64,000 nucleotides of DNA from Viscum album (GCA_963277665.1 OY728137.1:1172198670-1172262669), one strand, 5' to 3'. Shown: positions 12,404 to 23,540, counted from the first letter of the stretch. A program made the numbers and translations. Notes: generated by a model from the letters alone, not told the origin.

Positions 12404-13127
12404 TCAAAACAACTCTTGGTACTCAGAACGCATTTGAATCTCATATTCCAATGTACTTTCCTCCATACTGCCATGCCTACTTATAATCAAACTAAGGGGA
12501 TGGTTCATCCATGAATAACATTCCCTCAATGATCCAATATTCTTATTGGTTTATCCCTGAATGTTTCAGCATACTTGATATCCTACACTCCCCATTCACT
12601 GATGAGGGGTGGGGCATCATGATGATACCGATGGAGGTGAGCCACATATAAAACTCCATTCTTACATCCTAGCCATTATTGAATAACCAAACAATATAAA
12701 ACCATTCCAACATTAACCAAAACTAAAAATTAATTATGAATCTAGGAGAGAGCCTCCTCATACTGAACCCCAATAGATTCCCTAATGATTGGAGCCTCTC
12801 AAGAAGACATGGACTCTTGCTTCAATCTCTAAGGGCCTCCAACTAAAATCAATATATTTATTATAATATTCTTGTGATAACCTCATTAACTATTAGAATA
12901 TTTGTAACATCTCATTCATGCTCTTCCTGAATCCTAGGCCATGAACATCTAACTACCAAAAATTCCTCCAACACAATAGATAAATACAAGACCACCAGTC
13001 TAATACCTCAAACAGATCCATGAAAATGGATGAGTGGGAGCAATTATTTTCCGAAAACACAACAAATGGATGTTGATTTTCATATCAATTTTTAAATTCT
13101 AAGAAAATATCCAAAAACATAACCTTT
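12404..13127 (-). pseudogene. E0 pol: integrase C-terminal part and chromodomain
   Basis: Minus-strand translation, allowing frameshifts, follows the end of a chromovirus integrase. Near 13100-13010 it reads VMFLDIFLEF, then HPFVVFSENNCSHSSI (family HLPLVEFAYNNSYHSSI) and FEVLDWWSCIYLLCW (family FEALYGRRCRTPLCW). Around 12750 it gives RPLEIEARVHVFL (family RPLEFEVGDHVFL). The last part is a chromodomain: PIRILDH, TIPLV and finally MEESTLEYEIQMR, followed by the usual ELF and stop at 12404. This is the third piece of one integrase; the earlier pieces are at 15553-15872 and 27002-27400. Confidence 0.8.
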
Positions 13128-13443
13128 AGTGAATTGTATGTAGAGGATGATATAGAATGAAATGAGAACCCCAATTCAGGGTTAGAAGAACCCTACTTCA
13201 GATTTGAGATCCTTCATAGATGTCGTCACTAGATGTTCAACTGAGAAAACTTTTCCTTTCCCAAATGAGGCCACCGATCATATTCTATACATTAACAATA
13301 AGAAATTTTATCACCATATTCAAATAGTTATTTCATTCTCACCAAATTAGGTATCCCTCTATGAATCGGATCTTTGATTTTTTCTTATTTCAAATTTTTA
13401 AAATCGTATACAATCATTGAAATTCATTAGAAATACTCCATAA

Positions 13444-13791
13444 GCTATCAGCTTTTCATGTTTTGAAATCAGCCTACTGGACATCTCAAACATTTTCATT
13501 CATATTTCTTTTGAGGATGACTATTATCATCTAGGGGAAAAAATATCAGGGTTGTTTGGGGGTTTTTCAATGATAGTCTTCAAGTGGACCACCAATTTTG
13601 ACCCCCATTCAACGTCCCCCATTATTCTGATCTATACTATATACGATGGGATATTGCTAAAACTGTTTGACAAAACAACTTTGTTTACAATCTCCATGAT
13701 CATTGGTAATCCATTGAAGCTAGATTCGATGATGAAAAATCATTCAAGAACATGTGTTTCTTGGATTTTCATTGAAGCTGATGTTTCTTAG
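13444..13791 (+). pseudogene. LINE ORF1 remnant, DUF4283-like domain
   Basis: An open stretch of about 115 codons follows a stop at 13441. It matches the layout of the DUF4283 domain of plant L1-type ORF1 proteins: ISFEDDYYHL, then MIVFKWTTNFDPHSTSP (family MRVFKWTPDFDP...SP), LLKLFDKTTLFTISMIIG (family LFxKExLFSIAxxIG) and NPLKLDSMMKNHSRT (family KPLKIDEATxxxTRP). After the stop, another frame gives VYEGLPDFC near 13850, the usual entry to the zinc knuckle, but the knuckle cysteines and histidine that follow are gone. The start codon is not preserved. Family assignment rests on motif order recalled, not on a search. Confidence 0.65.
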
Positions 13792-14063
13792 GATCTCCTA
13801 TCTGAAATCTAGGTCCAGAATGGTGATCATGGATTCTTTCAGGAGGTTGTTTATGAAGGGCTTCCAGATTTTTGTCCTTACTAGGTTAATATTAAACATG
13901 CTTCAAAAGAGTCTGGATATAAATTTGCGTGTTTTGAGCCGAAAATCCACTTGGATTTAAAAAATAAAGAAAAATAGTGGACTTGGTGGGACTAGTGTTA
14001 ATCACATTGATAATTTGGTCCATCTGGGAATATCTAATTATGGGAAGAGGATGGGTCTGAACA

Positions 14064-14518
14064 TTGGTTTTTTGGTTAACAAATGATCAACCTTTTGAAA
14101 ATAAAGGAATTACATGCCTTGTTGTTACCCAACCTTTACCACATGTATCAGAATTGGAACTCCTATTCGGGAGTAGGAATATGAGAAACAATGTGAATCA
14201 CATGACACAGGATATAAGGATCAAGGTGTCCTCTTTGATTCTAGTGATTATTTACAAGATTATAATGATCAAACTAATCAAATTGAGGAATAATATTTCA
14301 AATCTCTTACTAGGAAGGGGGAAGAGTCAATGGTGGATGTTGATGGATACATTACACAAACCCCCCACCCCCCCAAAAAAACTAGGAAACAAAGGGTCTA
14401 TTATACTCTTGATAAAACAATAGTTACAAGTTTACATGATTCCACTTGGATGGAAAACAATGAGCCTACAAAACAAATGATAGTTGTTGAACCTATTTCA
14501 ATCCATGATTCCGAATAG
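14064..14518 (+). pseudogene. Probable C-terminal part of the ORF1 remnant
   Basis: Two overlapping plus-strand frames (14064-14423 and 14330-14518) are open downstream of the DUF4283-like region. They contain a lysine/proline-rich segment (PPKKTRKQ) like the basic tail of LINE ORF1 proteins. A C-rich run with two C blocks (about 14361-14376) lies at the frame change. There is no diagnostic domain, so the link rests on position. Confidence 0.3.
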
Positions 14519-15552
14519 AAGGAATATGATGAAATTAACAACATTATGTATATAAATTCTTACATGATTGTAGAGACAGATGACGTGAGCAATGAAATTG
14601 GTGTATGGATGGATGAACATGATTAATTACACTCGAAAAATATAATAGAGTTGATATTTTAACAGATATGTACCTCCAAATCATCAATGGTATGTTCATC
14701 ATGATACATGATGAATACAAGAAGAATCCGGATTTTATCATTAGAGACATACCTTAGGGATGATTTTTTCTTTCTAAAATCTCTACTAGATGTTCTTTTT
14801 TTATTATCTTTTAATGCTTGTTTTTGTTTTTCCTTTTCACACGCTTTGGAGTTTAATTGTTTCTATCTTTGAATGGTGCCTTATTGTTTGGCTGGATTGG
14901 GTGTGAGAGTTGGAGTATGTTTCCAAGTCTCTGTCTTTATTTTCTAAAAATAAAGGATTATATTTTTATTGAATTGATGTCGGAGTTTGTTCACTTTTTT
15001 TATCCAGCTCATTTTTCTTTTGAGTCATGATATGGTTTGGTATTTCTTGTCATGTTTGGAATTAGGATATGATCTCTCTAGTTAGAGATACGTTGATTCA
15101 GGTGAAGATGAAAAAAAGTTTCATGCATGCCACTTGTTCAACTATATATCACATTGATCTGATTGTCTACCATGTAGTGGTTTTTATCTATTTTATTAGA
15201 GTTTCTTGATCACTTCCCATTATCTTTATTCTAATAGAATATCATTTTGATATTACTAGCAAGATCATTGACACAATTCTTACTTCTATGATTCCCTCTA
15301 GGGGCTGATGGGGTGGGACAACGTCTTCCATGAATTCCATTAATAAATATCATGGTCTGGTTATTGGCCGGACATACTGATCACATTTATTCTTATTAAG
15401 ACTTTTCTTAATTTTTTTCTTTTTAATATCATCTTGGATTCCACTTCAATCTCTTCCAGTGTAAATTATTTACACCTCATGTTTTTACTTCTAATTTATC
15501 ATTTAATAAATTTATTTTGGGGGAGGAACTGGGTGACCAATTCATGTCACTG
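14519..15552 (+). other. Non-coding part of the LINE-like insertion
   Basis: No domain recognisable. The region 14800-15000 is rich in T runs and could be a LINE 3' untranslated region. An ORF2 would be expected here in a full L1-type element but is not seen. Confidence 0.35.
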
Positions 15553-15872
15553 CTTTTATAAAAAAGTATCATTTAGTTTTTTTATGGTTCACTCTGTCTT
15601 CTCGTATGATTAAGGGAGGAATGTAGTGTTCAGCTGTAAAAGAATGATAAAAGTGCGATGAAATATTCTCCAAACACTCATGGTAAAAAATTTATTTTGA
15701 TCTATGATGATGGTGCTCATAACATCATAAATCGAAACCAAATCATCCATATATCACCATTCTATATCATTCACATACCCTAATTCTTGGATGACCGTGA
15801 AGTGATCCACAATTTTAAAATATTTTACAATCACCCACACTATAGTGAATCCTCCATATTCGTGGGTATCTT
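15553..15872 (-). pseudogene. E0 pol: integrase catalytic core, middle piece
   Basis: Minus-strand reading from 15872 gives TIVWVIVKYFKIVDHF (family AIWVIVDRLTKSAHF), then YMDDLVSIYDVMSTIIIDQNKFFTMSVW (in parts the family LYIREIVRLHGVPxSIVSDRDPRFTSxFW) and FLPLNHTRRQSEP (family FHPQTDGQSERT). The catalytic Asp of SDRD is retained as D in IIIDQN and the Glu in SEP is retained, but stops follow. The upstream neighbour of this piece is found only after skipping E1, at 27002. Confidence 0.8.
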
Positions 15873-15950
15873 TATAAAGACAATGAAAATCCATGGAAAA
15901 TCTTTATTAAATTCATGGGATTTTTACGAGTTTGTGAAAATTTATGGCAC

Positions 15951-15982
15951 TTGATTCCGAGGCCCGGTGTTCTCGGAATCAA
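15951..15982 (+). promoter_or_regulatory. Hairpin near the start of the E1 5' LTR
   Basis: TTGATTCCGAG and CTCGGAATCAA form perfect 11-bp arms around a 10-base loop, about 80 bp from the LTR start. In the 3' LTR the equivalent (23929-23956) keeps GATTCC/GGAATC arms with mismatches inside. Confidence 0.8.
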
Positions 15983-16839
15983 TTTCGGAAATTTTGTTCA
16001 CGTACGTTTAGTAAAGGTGAGATCAGGATTTTTTATCTTTTTATCCGGTGCTCAGAATTGAAATCTGACGACACCATTGAACTTGCAGCACCGGTATTCG
16101 CTTAAGAAGATATTCACCTCGACAGTAATTGGTCGAGACTGTAAGTTAGTTTTTGGAGTTTTTTTAAGAATAAAGTTAAATAAAAATAAGTGTATCTTAT
16201 TTTTATTTTAGCGGTTAAAATCTTTATGGGGAGGTTGGAGGTGCGGCCACCAAACCCCAACCTCCCATGGGATGTTATGGTGATGGGACCCACCAGATCA
16301 TAACCTCCCTTGGGAGGATAATTATGGTAGGGACCACCCGAGCTTCTTAACTCCTTGAACTCCCCATAAGTGGGGGAAAAATCTTGAACTCCCCTATTTA
16401 AAGTGGAAATCCACATGAATTAATTAATGGAACATTAATTAATTAATTTTTAAATATTTTGAATTCATACCATCAATTAAATAATAGAAAAATCTATTAT
16501 TTCATTTTGGGTTGGCATCTATTCATTTGGTGGAGCTCTGGAAGAACTCGGAGAATTATCCTCCCAACAAAGAACGCCTCTTCCGCCAAAAAGGAACTAT
16601 CGATTGAGGAACGAAACCATCTCCCACAAGGAACACTGATGAAGTCATCTTCAACATTGTCTACCCTGAACTCTTCTTCTACCATCAATGATCAATGAAC
16701 CTGTGGTAGGGGTTGTTTTATGTATGACTTTTACCATCCGTTCTTCATTGTTTTTTGGGCCCTTTGAGGCCAATTGGTACCACCTTAACATGGAGGGTGC
16801 AGTCCGAACAAACACGTTCTGACTGCCCATCATTTTTTT

Positions 16840-17560
16840 CGCTTGTTGACGTCGATGGTTGCACAATTGCAACACTGGAAGAGAGACCGCGGTAGAGAAA
16901 CAGTGGCCGTCGACATGCCACCCGCGAAGGAAACCGGCAGCGCAAAGGCCACCGGGTCGACGGAGGGGCGCAACACCGTCACGCCATGTGCAAAACAGGG
17001 CCGCGAGACCGTCGCGCTGCGTGGAGAACTGGGCCGCAGCGTCCTTCCGCCGCATGGTGAACCGAGCCACGATGGAGAAAGGTGGTCTACTGGCCTTCCG
17101 GAGGGACACGGCACCGTCGCGTTGCGCGTGTGGAAGGGCCGCAGTGGTCAGACAAAGCAGCACCACGTCGTCGCGCCGCGCAGAGGCTCATAACCGTGGC
17201 GCTGACACGCCGTGCCAGAGGAGCTTGGAGCAGATGATGTCGGGTCGGGCGCCGGGGGTGCAGAACCGGCTGGCTGCTCGTCCAGCCAGATAAGGCGGGA
17301 CCCCCTTGGGTCACATGGCTACCGATCCTGCGCTTAGTGCCGGTTCTGTTCGTCAATGACCGGGGCTGCGACACCCCCCCCCCCCCCCCGCACGCATGGT
17401 CAGTCGGGCCACGCGGGTTAGCCAGTTGGGCCACGCGGGCCGGGCCACCTTCAGGCCGAGCCGTGCCCTCTGTTCAGGCTGCCTTTGGGCAGGGCCGGAC
17501 CCTTGGGCCAGGCCGCCCACTCAGGCCAGGGTCGGGTCGGTCTGTTTGACTGAGTCGGAC
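16840..17560. other. GC-rich, CpG-rich block of the E1 5' LTR
   Basis: Sharp compositional change within AT-rich DNA: many CGTCGCG, GGCCGC and GGGCC words, plus a run of 16 C at 17374-17389. The same block is at 24800-25560 in the 3' LTR. Because CpGs decay quickly in methylated plant repeats, their survival suggests the block was very GC-rich at insertion. Confidence 0.8.
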
Positions 17561-18003
17561 CGGACCCGGACCCACTTCGGCATGTTTACACATTTTCACC
17601 CATATCATAGGCTACGAGCGTCAGATCGACGAATCGTCTTCCGTTACAGAAAGTTTAGAGCGAGTTGGTTCTTTTCGAACACCCACATGATGTTTGGACA
17701 TAGTTGGGATATGATCGAGTTGGTTTGTACATAAAAAACAATCGGGCCCCTGGAACGGAAATGCCAATAACTCACAGGTCGGGCATCTGATTGATGCACC
17801 GTTTGCTGCGTTGAGACCCCAATGATGAGGTAGACCATAGGGATACTTGTAAATTGGACTTCGTGACTGTTGGAGTATCGACCAGTAGCTCGTGGAGCGG
17901 ATCCTCCCAAGACGAGCGAGGAGATTACAGAGACCTAGTAGTTGGCTGAGACCTGACGACTACTGACCTTTCGACTCGGAGTTTATCAACTAGCCCAGTG
18001 GGA

Positions 18004-18262
18004 AGCATGCCTGTGTGATGCAACAGACCCACAGTGGGGAGCGCCTCTATGTGACGCGGCAGACCAACAGTACTCGACAAGAGGCGTACCTCAGCAGGCT
18101 ATGAGTGGTAGAGCCTCTGTGTGACGTGGCGGACCTACAGTGGGTAGAGCCTCTCTGTGACATAGAAGACCCACTATACTCAATAGGAGGAGTACAAAAG
18201 CAGTCCATGATAGTGGCATGAACCTCTGTGTGACGTAGAAGGACCAAAATACTCTATAGAGG
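18004..18262 (+). repeat. Internal repeats of the E1 5' LTR
   Basis: Five imperfect copies of a unit like GCCTCTGTGTGACGCGGCAG followed by ACCCACAGTGGGGAG or by a TACTC...AGGAG variant. The 3' LTR carries the same arrangement at 25984-26254, so the repeats predate the insertion of E1. Confidence 0.8.
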
Positions 18263-19023
18263 AGGAGTACACTAGCAGCCGAGGTTTTGACAGATTGACT
18301 AGGAGTGTTACATGTTACCCCCCCTAGAATAAAATCCTAGTTTTGAGCTAAGTCAATGACGTTACGGTTTTCCTCATGATTGAGAAGGGTTACTAGATAA
18401 CATAGGTATATGTATGGGCATATACCTAAGTAATGGTTATTTGTGAATTTCATACCTTTTGGTTTATACTTGTTGGATTTGGTGAGACCTTTTGGGTCTC
18501 GGGGTCACTACTGATTATCGTTATACTCACCCCTGCACAAGCTATGCCCGCACCTCGTTGTATTGGATGGTGACGACAGATAGCACTGATCGATGCTGAG
18601 AGTAGCAGGACTATACGATACCCATAGGTGGACCACTCAGTGTGACGGTACATGGAGCGGATGTACAGATGTGGAGTGCTATGGAGGCCATCTGTACCGA
18701 CCCTTCAAGTAGAAACCCCGAAGAACGCCCCAATAGTTTCTTTACTTATTCTTTCTGTTGTACTTGTACTTTTCTGTTTCATTCTACCTTACTATTAGGC
18801 TTGTATTTATGGCACCCTTTACATTCAACACTCTCTTTTTTATATTTTCTACATAGTATTTTACTTTCAGTTTCATACTCTATTGTGTGTGTTCATTTTA
18901 TTAAGGCAATGCCTTCCCAGTTTAGGGATTTACGCCTTTGGTGCTAGTCTCCAACCCCTCGCATATAGAAGGTCGGCTTGAGTTAGTCACGATTTAGGCC
19001 TCGAGGGATGGGTCATGACAAAT

Positions 19024-19035
19024 TGGTATCATAGA
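19024..19035 (+). promoter_or_regulatory. Primer-binding site of E1 (initiator Met tRNA type)
   Basis: TGGTATCATAGA begins three bases after the LTR end and matches TGGTATCAGAGC at most positions, including the first eight. Confidence 0.85.
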
Positions 19036-19307
19036 TGTTGGTTCTACCACAGAACATAGGACTCTGATATTTCTTTTCTATGAAGCAATAGTGTTAAGGG
19101 TACTTAGTGTGGTTTTCAGTTCAGGGAGTCCAGTGTTGGTGCGGGCGGCCGACGTATCCATACACCAGGACCCTGACTGATGATTTTTGACATAGTGCTT
19201 GGAAACACAGATTGTGTGTGTGTCTTTAAATGTTTTCTTAAGTTATCTCAACCTGGTTATCTCACCAGGTATAATCTTTTGACTGTGTCGCATCTATTTC
19301 TTTCAGG

Positions 19308-20400
19308 ATGCCTCCCCGCAGAGCCCCGAGAGTAGTACGCACTGACAGCCCACCGACCGATGAGGCCATGGTGTAGGGCCCTTTACCAATAGATACACTG
19401 GCAGTACCACTTCCCTTTGGGCCACCGATGCCACGATCCCCAACAGCAGAAGATGCACGCCGCTTGAGCACGTTGCATGAGTTTTAGTGCCAGAGGCCAC
19501 CCGGGTTCCGGGGAGAGACGGACCCACAGGCGACTGAGGATTGGCTGAAGTCTATGTTGAGAGTCTTCAGGCTGATAAGGATGCCAGTAGACCTTATGGT
19601 GATCCTTGTTGTGAGTCTCCTTCAAGAAGTAGCAGACAGACGGTGGATCCTGATGCTCCAGGTCCACGATGAGGTGAAACTACACTTGACAGACTTCGAG
19701 AGCCTGTTCCGGGTAGAGTTTTTCCCAGTCACCCTTTGTGTGGTGCGGATACAGAAGCTAATTCATCTGTAGCAAGGTAGCATGATAGTAGCACAGTACT
19801 CAGCGAGGTTTGCTGACCTCTCGCATTACTCCAATGATATGGTGCAAGACCCATTCTTCAGGGTTTGGACCTTCAAGCATGGGCTCAAATGAGAGATCAG
19901 GGCTTCAATGATCTCACTCATCATCCCGATGTAGGAGAGGTGTTAGAGATATCCCTCCTAGTGGAGATTTTTCTTACTGATCAGTCACCAGTAGCGAGAC
20001 CCACTAAAAGTTGACATGCAGTAGAGTCTTCTGCAGCTAGAAGCAAAGAGATGACATAGAGGTCCAAGAGGACCATACCCATAGGTGGAAGACCACAGGA
20101 CTCGGGATCTGTAGTGTGGGGCACCCGGGGTAGTGACATATATGCCAAGAGTAGACAGTGCTACTCATGCGGCGGGCAGGGTCACATGGCTCATGACTGT
20201 CTTACCCATCACACTGATGATCAGCAGACAGTTGAGGGACCTCCCAAGCTGAGGCAGAGGTTCGATCTAGGCGATCAACAGGGCGCAGGCAGACATGGAA
20301 GAGGAGCTGGTCGAGCAGCTGGTGGTAGACGACGTTACGAGGTGCTACCGCTACCACCACTAGGATGTCCACCCCAACTATAGGGAGAGGGTATACATGG
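19308..20400 (+). pseudogene. E1 gag, broken by stops and frameshifts
   Basis: The ATG at 19308 opens MPPRRAPRVVRTDSPP, the usual basic, proline-rich start of chromovirus gag, and reaches a stop after about 24 codons. Capsid sequence follows in several frames with stops, for instance around 19554-19772. The nucleocapsid knuckle at 20159-20200 is intact: CYSCGGQGHMAHDC, a perfect CX2CX4HX4C. The product would package the element RNA and form the particle; here it cannot be made in full. Confidence 0.85.
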
Positions 20401-20439
20401 GAGAACTCAGCTTCAGGTAGCTGAGGCATACAACCACGG

Positions 20440-20840
20440 TGCTCCGGAGATGATTCGAGGTACGATCTGTGTCTACTCCAACATAGCATCACTTTTTATA
20501 GACACAGGTTCCAGTAATACTTTAATATCCACCGCCCTCATTCAAAGCTCAGAGATTCCGACATAGCCATTGGCTCGATCCTTACTGCTAGAGACTCCTA
20601 TGAGAGAAGACTCGATGATTATGCATTTTTTCCGGCAGTGTGAGCTTACTCTAGGAGGCGAAAGCTTTAGCTGGGATCTCCTCATAGTGGCGTCGAGGCA
20701 TTAAGGCATCATCTTGGGTATGGACTAGTTGTCTTCAATCCATGATCAGATTGACTGTATTAGGTGAAAAGTGTGGTGTGTCCGCATGGATGGGACTAGG
20801 GTCACCTTCACTGGCAAGAAGGGATCCATTGTAGCATAGG
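20440..20840 (+). pseudogene. E1 pol: protease
   Basis: GTICVYSNIASLFIDTGSSN shows the aspartic protease active-site region with DTG preserved near 20515. The end of the domain, GIILGMD followed by a stop at 20726 where the family has Trp (GMDWL), is also clear. The stop is TAG for TGG, a single G-to-A change. Other stops occur between. Confidence 0.85.
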
Positions 20841-21029
20841 ATGGGCTTACTCGGAGAAGGGTGCAGCCAATCACTCACCATTTGGATTTCTTTACCCAAG
20901 GAGCAATTGATTTGGATAGTCCGAATTATCTTGTAGTAGTATACTAGTACACAGATGTTTTACTTGATGATGTTCTAGGACTACCTCCTCACTGAGAAGT
21001 GGACTTCTACATTGAAATGTACCCTGGGA

Positions 21030-21860
21030 CGACACTTATGTCTACTCCAGCATATCGGATGGCTCCCGCTGAGATTCGTGAGTTGCGGGTATAGCTGGAG
21101 GACTTTTAGAGGAAGGGATTCATCCGGCCTAGTTTTTTTCCTTGGGAATACCTGATTCTATTCGCCAAGAAGGTGGATGAGAGCTTGAGGCTTTGTGTCG
21201 GCTACTGTTGCCTAAACCAGGTGACCATGAAGAATAAGTCCCCACTCCTGAGGATTGACGACCTCTTTGACCAGCTCAAAGGAGCATGATGGTTCACGAA
21301 GATAGACCACAGATCAGGCTATCACTAGCTCAGAGTTCGAGATAATGATGTGCAGAAGATGGCCTTAAGGTGTCGGTATGGCCACTACAAGTTCTTGGTT
21401 ATGCCCGTCTATGTAACTAACGCTCCAGCAGTTCTCATGAGTCTGATGAATAGGATCTTCCAACCTTACCTCGATCACTTTGTCGTGGTCTTCGACAACA
21501 TTCTGATCTACTCGACTACTGAGGAGGATCATGCCAACCATTTACAGGTAGTACTGGACACATTCCAAGAAAACTATCTTTATGGTAAGCTCTCGAAGTT
21601 CCAGTTTTGGATTTGAGAGGTTCACTTCTTGGGACACATCATCTTGGAGGCTGGAGTTGCAGTGGATCCAGCGAGGATCGAGGTGGTACTTGCTTGGGAG
21701 CCACCCATGACTGTGATGGAGGTACATATTTTCTTGGGTTTTGCTGGATACTACCATAGATTCGTTCCAAAATTCTCCAAAGTTGCAGCACCACTTTCAT
21801 CCTTGACGAATACCGGGAAACCCTTTGTGTGGTCGGAGAGATGCCAGTAAGTTTTTCAGG
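21030..21860 (+). pseudogene. E1 pol: reverse transcriptase
   Basis: The domain begins with TPAYRMAPAEIREL and RKGFIRPS, then [12 protein letters not shown] and KIDHRSGYH. It is open from 21350 to a TGA at 21614 ([30 protein letters not shown]). The catalytic box reads [11 protein letters not shown] where the family reads VVVF(I/V)DDILIYS: one residue is missing and the second Asp is Asn, so polymerase activity must be lost. It resumes with HFLGHIILEAG and FLGFAGYYHRFV to about 21850. Stops at V*LEDF* and WI*EVHF sit where the family has Gln, Leu/Phe-adjacent or Arg codons. Confidence 0.9.
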
Positions 21861-21914
21861 AGCTAAGGCAAAGGATGACTAGTGCCCTCATCTTGAGGCT
21901 TCCAGAGGAAGGCG

Positions 21915-22269
21915 TAGGGTACGTCGTCTGCTGCGATGCATCAGGGACCAGACTCGGGTGAGTCCTTATGCAGGAGAGAGCTGTGATCGCGAATGGTTCT
22001 CACTATCTGAACAACACAAGTAGAACTATGCTACCCATGACCTAGTGTTATAAGCAGTGGTCTTCACCTTGAAGATGTGGTGGCACTATCTAATGGGAAA
22101 GTGTTTCACGGTCTACTCTGATCACAAGAGTCCAAGGTATATCTTCTCCCAAAATAACCTGAACCTGAGATAGCGACGTTGGCTTGAGTTCCTCCAGGAC
22201 TATGACATGGAGATAGTCTATACGCCTGGGAAGGGGAACGTTGTTACGGATGCACTCAGTAGGAGATAT
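21915..22269 (+). pseudogene. E1 pol: RNase H
   Basis: VVCCDASGTRLG carries the first catalytic Asp region (DAS). The middle is frameshifted with stops. From about 22070 it reads MWWHYLMGKCFTVYSDHKS, retaining the SDHKS motif, then IFSQNNLNLR, a TAG at 22171 where the family has Gln, [20 protein letters not shown] and finally VVTDALSRR, the family's conserved exit motif. Confidence 0.9.
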
Positions 22270-22529
22270 GGTATTTAGCTATAAGGAGAGGTGACAGAGT
22301 AGCTGTCTGCTTTATAGATTTCTTATGTGGACTGAGATAGAGCAACGTTTCTTTAGTCTCTAACAGTCACCCCGCAACTTCTTCAGCGAGTTAGGGAGGC
22401 ACATCATGGAGACGCTGAATGTGAGACACGACATGCTCAGATATCCACAAGGCAGGCACCTGATGGATTTTTAGAAGGTGAGGAGCACATCATCCTCTTT
22501 AGAGGACGTACCTTGGTACCGGTATCACT

Positions 22530-23211
22530 TTAGGAGGAAATGTTGAGGGAGTTCCACACTTCCCCTCTAGTGGTACATCAAGGTGTGCCGATGTTGTATC
22601 CGGAACTCAGAAGATAGCACTTGTGGCTAGGTATGAAGAAGGTAGTAGCCAAGTTTGTCTCACGGTGCCTCACTTGTCAGGAAGTAAAGGCAGAGAACCA
22701 GGTACCAGCAGGCTTGGTTCTGCTTTTAGAGGTCCCAAAGTGGAAGTTGTATGGGATATCCATGGACTTCATAATGGGTCTTCCACGTACATCCAGGTGT
22801 CATGATTCGATATGGGTGATCATTGACGGACTCACCAAGTCATCCCACATCCTACTGATCAGAGAGCAGGGCTCAGTAGAAAGGTTGGGACTCCTCTATG
22901 TGCAAGAGATTGTGCGTTTACATGTAGTACCTTCTTCTATTGTCTCTGACCGTGATGCATGGTTTACTTCTCGGCTATGGAAAGGGTTGCATGAGGCTTT
23001 TGGGACGCAGCTACATTTAAGCACCATCTTCAATCCTCTGAAAGATGGTCAAACTAAGAGGACCATTCAGACCCTTGAGGACATGCTCCATGCAAGTGTC
23101 CTCGACTTTGGTCTCTACTGGGAGGATCACTTACCTTTGGTGGAGTTTTCCTATAAAAACAGATATCACTACACCATAGGGATAGAACCTTTTGAGGCCT
23201 TGAATGGTTGA
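22530..23211 (+). pseudogene. E1 pol: integrase with the catalytic Glu replaced
   Basis: The zinc finger is readable: the two His in FHTSPLVVHQG, a TAG at 22615, and CLTC at 22666-22677. The core is open from 22621 for 196 codons. Counting from that Met, the catalytic residues are Asp49 (ISMDF), Asp110 (VSDRD) and position 146 in DGQTKRTIQ, where the family has Glu (DGQSERT). Here the codon is AAG (23056-23058), a single G-to-A change. The 35-residue spacing between Asp110 and position 146 is exactly DX35E, so this is the real catalytic position and the enzyme is dead. The end matches GIEPFEALNG. Confidence 0.92.
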
Positions 23212-23540
23212 CCTTACAGATCACTATTGTGCTGGACAGACCCAGGGTATTTAGCACTAGTGGGACCAGAGATGGTACGCACTACCACGGAGAAGGTGAA
23301 GATCATCGAGGAGCAGATGAAGACTGCACAGAGTAGGTAAAAGTCATTTGATGACAGAAGGTGGAGACCTCCAGAGTTTGAGGATGGAAACCATGTCTTC
23401 CTTCCGGTCTCACCTTGATGAGGACTACAGAGAATTAGTTGAGGTGGCAAGTTGTGTCTGTGATTCGTCAGACCATTCCAAGTCCCCAGTAGAGTAGGCG
23501 AGGTGGTTTACTACTTAGCTCTACCACCTCAGTTGCACTA

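Larger units (their letters stand above)
13128..15552 (+). mobile_element. LINE-like insertion into the E0 integrase
   Basis: About 2.4 kb separates two neighbouring pieces of the E0 integrase: the EDMLRAC-equivalent ends at about 15553 and the VLDF-equivalent resumes near 13127. The block carries an ORF1-type remnant on the plus strand and a possible 3' region rich in T runs. No reverse transcriptase or endonuclease is visible in it. No clear poly(A) tail or target duplication could be identified, so edges are good only to about 10 bp. Confidence 0.55.
15873..19020 (+). mobile_element. 5' LTR of E1
   Basis: Aligns along its length with 23848-27001. It starts TATAAAGACAATG where the 3' LTR starts TGTAAAAACATAG, so the terminal TG has become TA. 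It ends GGTCATGACA, two bases before the primer site. Inside are a hairpin near the start (15951-15982), a possible TATA-like CTATTTAAAG near 16395, a GC-rich block with a C16 run (16840-17560) and five imperfect repeats (18004-18262). Overlapping open frames on both strands of the GC-rich block are not considered genes. Confidence 0.85.

Noticed and set aside
15270..15360. Minus-strand words resembling the FEALYGRRC part of integrase
   Set aside because: A far better match for that part is found at 13010-12960, so this one is coincidental and lies in the inserted block.
16651..17434. Several overlapping open frames of 60-171 codons on both strands of the GC-rich LTR block
   Set aside because: They follow from high GC content. 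The equivalent block of the other LTR does not keep the same frame along its length.
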